Assembly (NCBI RefSeq): GCF_900114625.1
Contig: NZ_FOZL01000002.1
Span: 62,001-126,000, forward strand
DNA: 64,000 nucleotides
Direction of reading: 5' to 3'
Source of the DNA: Granulicella pectinivorans
GTDB lineage: Bacteria > Acidobacteriota > Terriglobia > Terriglobales > Acidobacteriaceae
The translations under genes and the position numbers were made by a program. The notes beneath the pieces are model-generated. The model saw nothing but the letters and a program-made list of their open reading frames with translations, had not been told where the DNA came from and made no database searches. Positions 60,070 to 64,000 of this stretch are shown one piece after another; within the stretch, counting starts at the first letter, position 1, and every line of letters begins with the position of its first letter.

Positions 60070-61050
60070 TTATTGTTTCGGCAGTTCCATCAAGAGACCG
60101 CCGTTTCCGGTCTGCACGGTAGGCAACGCGCCGTTCCAGCGATCGATCAACGCCTTCTGGTTCTCGATCTTCCGAAGCTCCAGCAACTGCGGCGTCAGCG
60201 AAGTCTGGCGAATCTTGTTCGCCTCCGCTTCACCGTTCGCACGCATCACAGCCGCCTTGGCCTCACCCTCCGCTTCAGCAACCGTCTTGGCCGCCTCTGC
60301 CTGGGTCTTGGCCAGTTCGTTCCGGGCGCGTTCGGCATCCTGGATCGCCTGCGCCTTCGCCGTAATGGCCGACGCAATCACCGAAGGAACCCGCGGCGCG
60401 CCAATGAATCCGAACTGCTGGATCCCCACGCCGACCGGCGCCAGCTTCTGCTGAATCAGGGCCTGCACGCTCGCCAGAAACTGCGCCTTCTGCTCGCCAT
60501 AGATCTGCTCCACGCTATACGTCGATGCCACCTCGTTCAGGCTGTTCCGCACAATATCCCGCAGGATGCCATGCGTAAACGTCTCCAGGTCGCTCACCCG
60601 GTACTTCACATAGAAGTCCGGAACCTGGCGCGGCTCGATCGCATACGACAGCGAAACATCCGAGTAGATCTCCATCCCCTCCTTCGAGTTGAAGCTCATC
60701 TCCTCGTTCGCCGCGCGGCCTTCGTTCATGTCGTGCGTCCATTTCACCGTCTGGACGAACGTCGGAAACTCGATGATCTGCGAGCGCAGCGGGCTATAGA
60801 AGACCCAGCCCGTCCGGATCGGGATCTCCGACGGGCCGCGCTGCGATCCGCTCAAGACTACCTCCACGCCAACATAGCCGGCCCCAATACGAGTCACGGC
60901 AACGATGTAGTTGAAGAAGACCATGCCCGCAAGCAACAACCCAGCCAGGAAGGCACCGCGTTTGATCAAACGGCCAGCATCGACCGCCGGTTCGTCGTCA
61001 CCCTGTTTGCGTCCGCTGCCAACCTTCATAAATTCCCCAAATAACGTCAT
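60070..61050 (-). CDS. SPFH/prohibitin-family membrane protein
   Basis: 326 residues from ATG 61050 (GGAGG 5 nt upstream, overlapping the upstream gene as ATGA). One N-terminal helix (GAFLAGLLLAGMVFFNYIVAV), the SPFH/band-7 domain (~60-240: GYVGVEVVLSGSQRG, SKEGMEIYSDVSLSYAIEP, VRNSLNEVASTYSVEQIYGE) and a long Ala/Glu-rich coiled coil (ERARNELAKTQAEAAKTVAE). Such proteins form large membrane-bound rings that organise membrane domains or control FtsH-type proteases. Confidence 0.88.
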   Translation of the reverse strand: MTLFGEFMKVGSGRKQGDDEPAVDAGRLIKRGAFLAGLLLAGMVFFNYIVAVTRIGAGYVGVEVVLSGSQRGPSEIPIRTGWVFYSPLRSQIIEFPTFVQTVKWTHDMNEGRAANEEMSFNSKEGMEIYSDVSLSYAIEPRQVPDFYVKYRVSDLETFTHGILRDIVRNSLNEVASTYSVEQIYGEQKAQFLASVQALIQQKLAPVGVGIQQFGFIGAPRVPSVIASAITAKAQAIQDAERARNELAKTQAEAAKTVAEAEGEAKAAVMRANGEAEANKIRQTSLTPQLLELRKIENQKALIDRWNGALPTVQTGNGGLLMELPKQ

Positions 61051-61247
61051 ATCCGCCTCCAGATAAACCGAAACACGATGAATCCACCCGCCGCCAGACA
61101 CAGCAGCAGGCACACGCCGGCGAAGACGCTCAGATCACTCGGGAGATTTAAGAGGTGGAATGCCGTCACCATGCCCTCGTAGAGCAGCATGACAACCACG
61201 ATAGAAAGAAGCGACTTCCAGAACTGCTTCACAAGGTCCCTGGCCAT
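61047..61247 (-). CDS. Small two-helix membrane protein coupled to the SPFH gene
   Basis: 66 residues from ATG 61247 (GGGAAAG just upstream; TTG 61265 is an alternative). Two predicted helices: SLLSIVVVMLLYEGMVTAF and LSVFAGVCLLLCLAAGGFIVF, ending RFIWRRI. Unrecognised family. The 4-nt overlap with the SPFH gene suggests the proteins work together. A TATAAT at 61275-61280 (minus strand) is its likely -10. Confidence 0.7.
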   Translation of the reverse strand: MARDLVKQFWKSLLSIVVVMLLYEGMVTAFHLLNLPSDLSVFAGVCLLLCLAAGGFIVFRFIWRRI

Positions 61248-61274
61248 TCTTTCCCGGCCCAACAACCGAGAAAC

Positions 61275-61280
61275 ATTATA
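61275..61280 (-). promoter_or_regulatory. -10 element of the SPFH operon
   Basis: Minus-strand TATAAT, 27 nt before ATG 61247, preceded by an AT-rich stretch but no clear -35. Confidence 0.5.
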
Positions 61281-61355
61281 CTCCTATTTGAAATGATTTA
61301 CCATTGGAATTTTCAGAAGCAGCGCTCTACGGCATTTGCTGTAACAGGCGACCGC

Positions 61356-61369
61356 TACAATAGAGCTCT

Positions 61370-61370
<1 letters not shown>
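61356..61370 (+). promoter_or_regulatory. Leaderless-type promoter of the DUF1015 gene
   Basis: TACAAT (61356-61361) ends 8 nt before ATG 61370, with no Shine-Dalgarno sequence between. Confidence 0.5.
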
Positions 61371-62746
<1,376 letters not shown>

Positions 62747-62767
62747 CGTCCTGCCAACAATCCGGGT

Positions 62768-62801
62768 GCCCCACATCTCGCTTCTGAGATGTGGGGCTTT
62801 T
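62768..62801 (+). terminator. Rho-independent terminator of the DUF1015 gene
   Basis: Stem gccccacatctc (62768-62779) and gagatgtggggc (62786-62797) with a 6-nt loop, followed by TTTTCGTT. Confidence 0.88.
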
Positions 62802-62882
62802 CGTTGCCGCGAATATCCATCCAGATGGCCACATTATCCATACAATCGCCCACGTTTTCCCATCCCAAAAACTACAGGTAAA

Positions 62883-62962
62883 CCCCAAAGCAACCCAAAG
62901 AAACACCCACAAAAACCCAAGTCCAACCACAAAACCCTGAAATTCACCACAAACCCTGAAAT
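62883..62962 (-). repeat. G-tract-rich and short direct-repeat stretch
   Basis: The plus strand here is almost only A and C, so the minus strand has G runs at 62883-62886, 62894-62896, 62906-62908, 62916-62918 and 62934-62936. A 13-nt motif CAAACCCTGAAAT occurs with small change at ~62930 and ~62950. It lies between convergent genes; no gene is seen in 62802-62981. Confidence 0.55.
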
Positions 62963-62981
62963 ACGCGAGGATTAGGCAAGC

Positions 62982-63674
62982 CTATCTGCCAAACCGGAAC
63001 GGGTTGAAGTCCCTCGCCCGATCGAACGTATCCACACCCTCCGCCTTCTTCAGCCACCCAATCACCGCATACGTCAGAGGCGTCGCCAGCGTCTCATACC
63101 CCACCTTCAGCAGCCAACCCGTCCAGATCATCTTGAAGATCGTTCCAAGCGGCAACTGACCAACAAACATCAATGAAATCACTAAGGTCGTGTCCACCAA
63201 CTGACCCACCACGGTCGATCCGATCGTCCTCGTCCAAAGCTTTTCCCCATTCGTCCACAGCTTCATCCGCGCCATCGTGTACGAGTTCGCAAACTCCCCA
63301 CCCCAAAACGCCATCAGCGAAGACGCCAGAATCCGCGGAATAAACCCGAAAACCGTCTGAAAAGCCTGCTGATTGTGCCACCCCGGGTCCGACGGCAGCA
63401 GAATCGCCACCGCGCTCACCGCATACAGCAGAGCCGTCCCAAAGAACCCCAGCCAGATCGCCCGTCGCGACGCGGCAAACCCATAGATCTCCGTGAAGAC
63501 ATCCCCAAAGATGTAAGTGATAGGAAACAAAAGCATGGCAGCCGAGGTCGACACCGGCCCAATCTTCACCACCTTCTGCGCCACAAGGTTCGAAACCAGC
63601 AGAATGACGACGAACGCCGTCGTCAGCGCATCGAGGTAGATAAATCTCCCCGCTCGTTTGTCGGTGCCTGTCAT
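62982..63674 (-). CDS. yhhQ: Queuosine precursor transporter, YhhQ/QPTR type
   Basis: 230 residues from ATG 63674 (AAGGGA 3 nt upstream; the frame is open to 63725). Six predicted helices, starting with FIYLDALTTAFVVILLVSNLVAQKVV. Family marks of the DUF165/YhhQ group: LFPITYIFGDVFTEIYG, GGEFANSYTMARMKLWT, RTIGSTVVGQLVDTTLVISLMF region and IWTGWLLKVGYETLATPLTYAV (each typical). It imports queuine/preQ precursors for tRNA modification. No preQ1 riboswitch was visible in the short leader. Confidence 0.88.
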   Translation of the reverse strand: MTGTDKRAGRFIYLDALTTAFVVILLVSNLVAQKVVKIGPVSTSAAMLLFPITYIFGDVFTEIYGFAASRRAIWLGFFGTALLYAVSAVAILLPSDPGWHNQQAFQTVFGFIPRILASSLMAFWGGEFANSYTMARMKLWTNGEKLWTRTIGSTVVGQLVDTTLVISLMFVGQLPLGTIFKMIWTGWLLKVGYETLATPLTYAVIGWLKKAEGVDTFDRARDFNPFRFGR

Positions 63675-63723
63675 GGTTCCCTTTAGATTGCAGGAGTGCG
63701 CGCTTCGGTGCGATTTTTGACGC

Positions 63724-63758
63724 AAAAAAACCCGCGCCCCGAGATCGAAGCGCGGGTT
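63724..63758 (-). terminator. Rho-independent terminator of acs
   Basis: Minus-strand AACCCGCGC (63758-63750) pairs with GCGCGGGTT (63737-63729), followed by a T-run (63730-63724). It lies 13 nt after the acs stop. Confidence 0.88.
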
Positions 63759-63771
63759 CCCTGTTCCGCCA

Positions 63772-64000
63772 TTACTCGTCTGTTTCCTTCAACTTAGCCA
63801 GTACACCAAAGTCCTCGAGCGTCGTCGTATCACCGCTCACCGTTCCCGTCGTTGCCAACTCTCGCAGCAGACGCCGCATGATCTTGCCCGAACGCGTCTT
63901 CGGCAGCATCTGTGTAAAGCGCAGATCGTCCGGACGAGCCAGCGCTCCGATCTCCTTCGCAACCCACTGCCGTAGCTCCTGTTTCAGCGCATCCGTGGGC
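63772..64000 (-). CDS. acs: Acetyl-CoA synthetase, C-terminal end (5' part beyond the window)
   Basis: Only the last ~75 codons are present, truncated at the window edge; the frame continues off the end and stops with TAA at 63774-63772. The C-terminal domain is recognisable by LKQELRQWVAKEIG and the signature PKTRSGKIMRRLLRELA, whose lysine (in SGK) is the acetylation-regulated catalytic residue of Acs. It would convert acetate, ATP and CoA to acetyl-CoA. Confidence 0.9.
   Translation of the reverse strand, partial: PTDALKQELRQWVAKEIGALARPDDLRFTQMLPKTRSGKIMRRLLRELATTGTVSGDTTTLEDFGVLAKLKETDE

Noticed and set aside
63675..63723. preQ1 riboswitch before the queuosine-precursor transporter
   Set aside because: The short leader has no recognisable preQ1 aptamer and the hairpin there is the acs terminator.

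Overview
The window looks like chromosomal DNA of a soil Acidobacteriota (order Terriglobales, Granulicella/Terriglobus/Edaphobacter-like). This is inferred from GC-rich coding sequence, ADOP-type duplicated permeases, an Oar-like TonB-dependent receptor followed by TPR and CRTAC1 proteins, several secreted glycoside hydrolases and a zinc-finger anti-sigma factor. No sequence search was run. I saw no insertion sequence, prophage or CRISPR array.

Layout. Positions 1-14 kb hold a multicopper-oxidase tail read through into a TolC-like copper efflux protein, an orphan NarL-type response regulator, a pentaheme-cytochrome/TPR protein with a small cytochrome c, alaC, a tRNA-Leu(UAA) squeezed between alaC and a lytic transglycosylase, an ECF sigma/anti-sigma pair, a methyltransferase and a Cu+ P1B-ATPase. 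Positions 14-31 kb form a polysaccharide (probably beta-1,3/1,6-glucan) utilisation locus: GH30 plus a GH55-like/beta-propeller fusion, GH3, a TonB-dependent receptor-TPR-CRTAC1 operon, a carboxylesterase, and a LacI regulator. Three of its promoters carry the same palindrome, ACAAnCGnTTGT, which is the best candidate for a new local regulon.

Positions 31-33 kb hold an RclA/MerA-like flavoprotein and DUF4126. From 57.3 kb leftward to 33.1 kb every gene lies on the minus strand. This run contains an HlyD adaptor, two MacB-type ATPases, five tandem ADOP permeases, TolC, a sigma-54 response regulator and histidine kinase, and then cobU-cobT-cobS-cobC-pduO for cobalamin nucleotide-loop assembly and adenosylation. 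G-rich heptad repeats (GGG every 7 nt on the transcribed-sense strand) sit just after the stop codons of tolC and three ADOP genes.

Positions 57.3-64 kb hold a structured leader before a VOC gene, an ankyrin membrane protein, a Tat-exported TIM-barrel protein, an SPFH protein with a small membrane partner, DUF1015, a queuosine-precursor transporter and the end of acs. Four genes (ECF sigma, ankyrin, TIM-barrel, DUF1015) have a -10 hexamer only 7-9 nt before ATG and no Shine-Dalgarno sequence, so they are probably leaderless.
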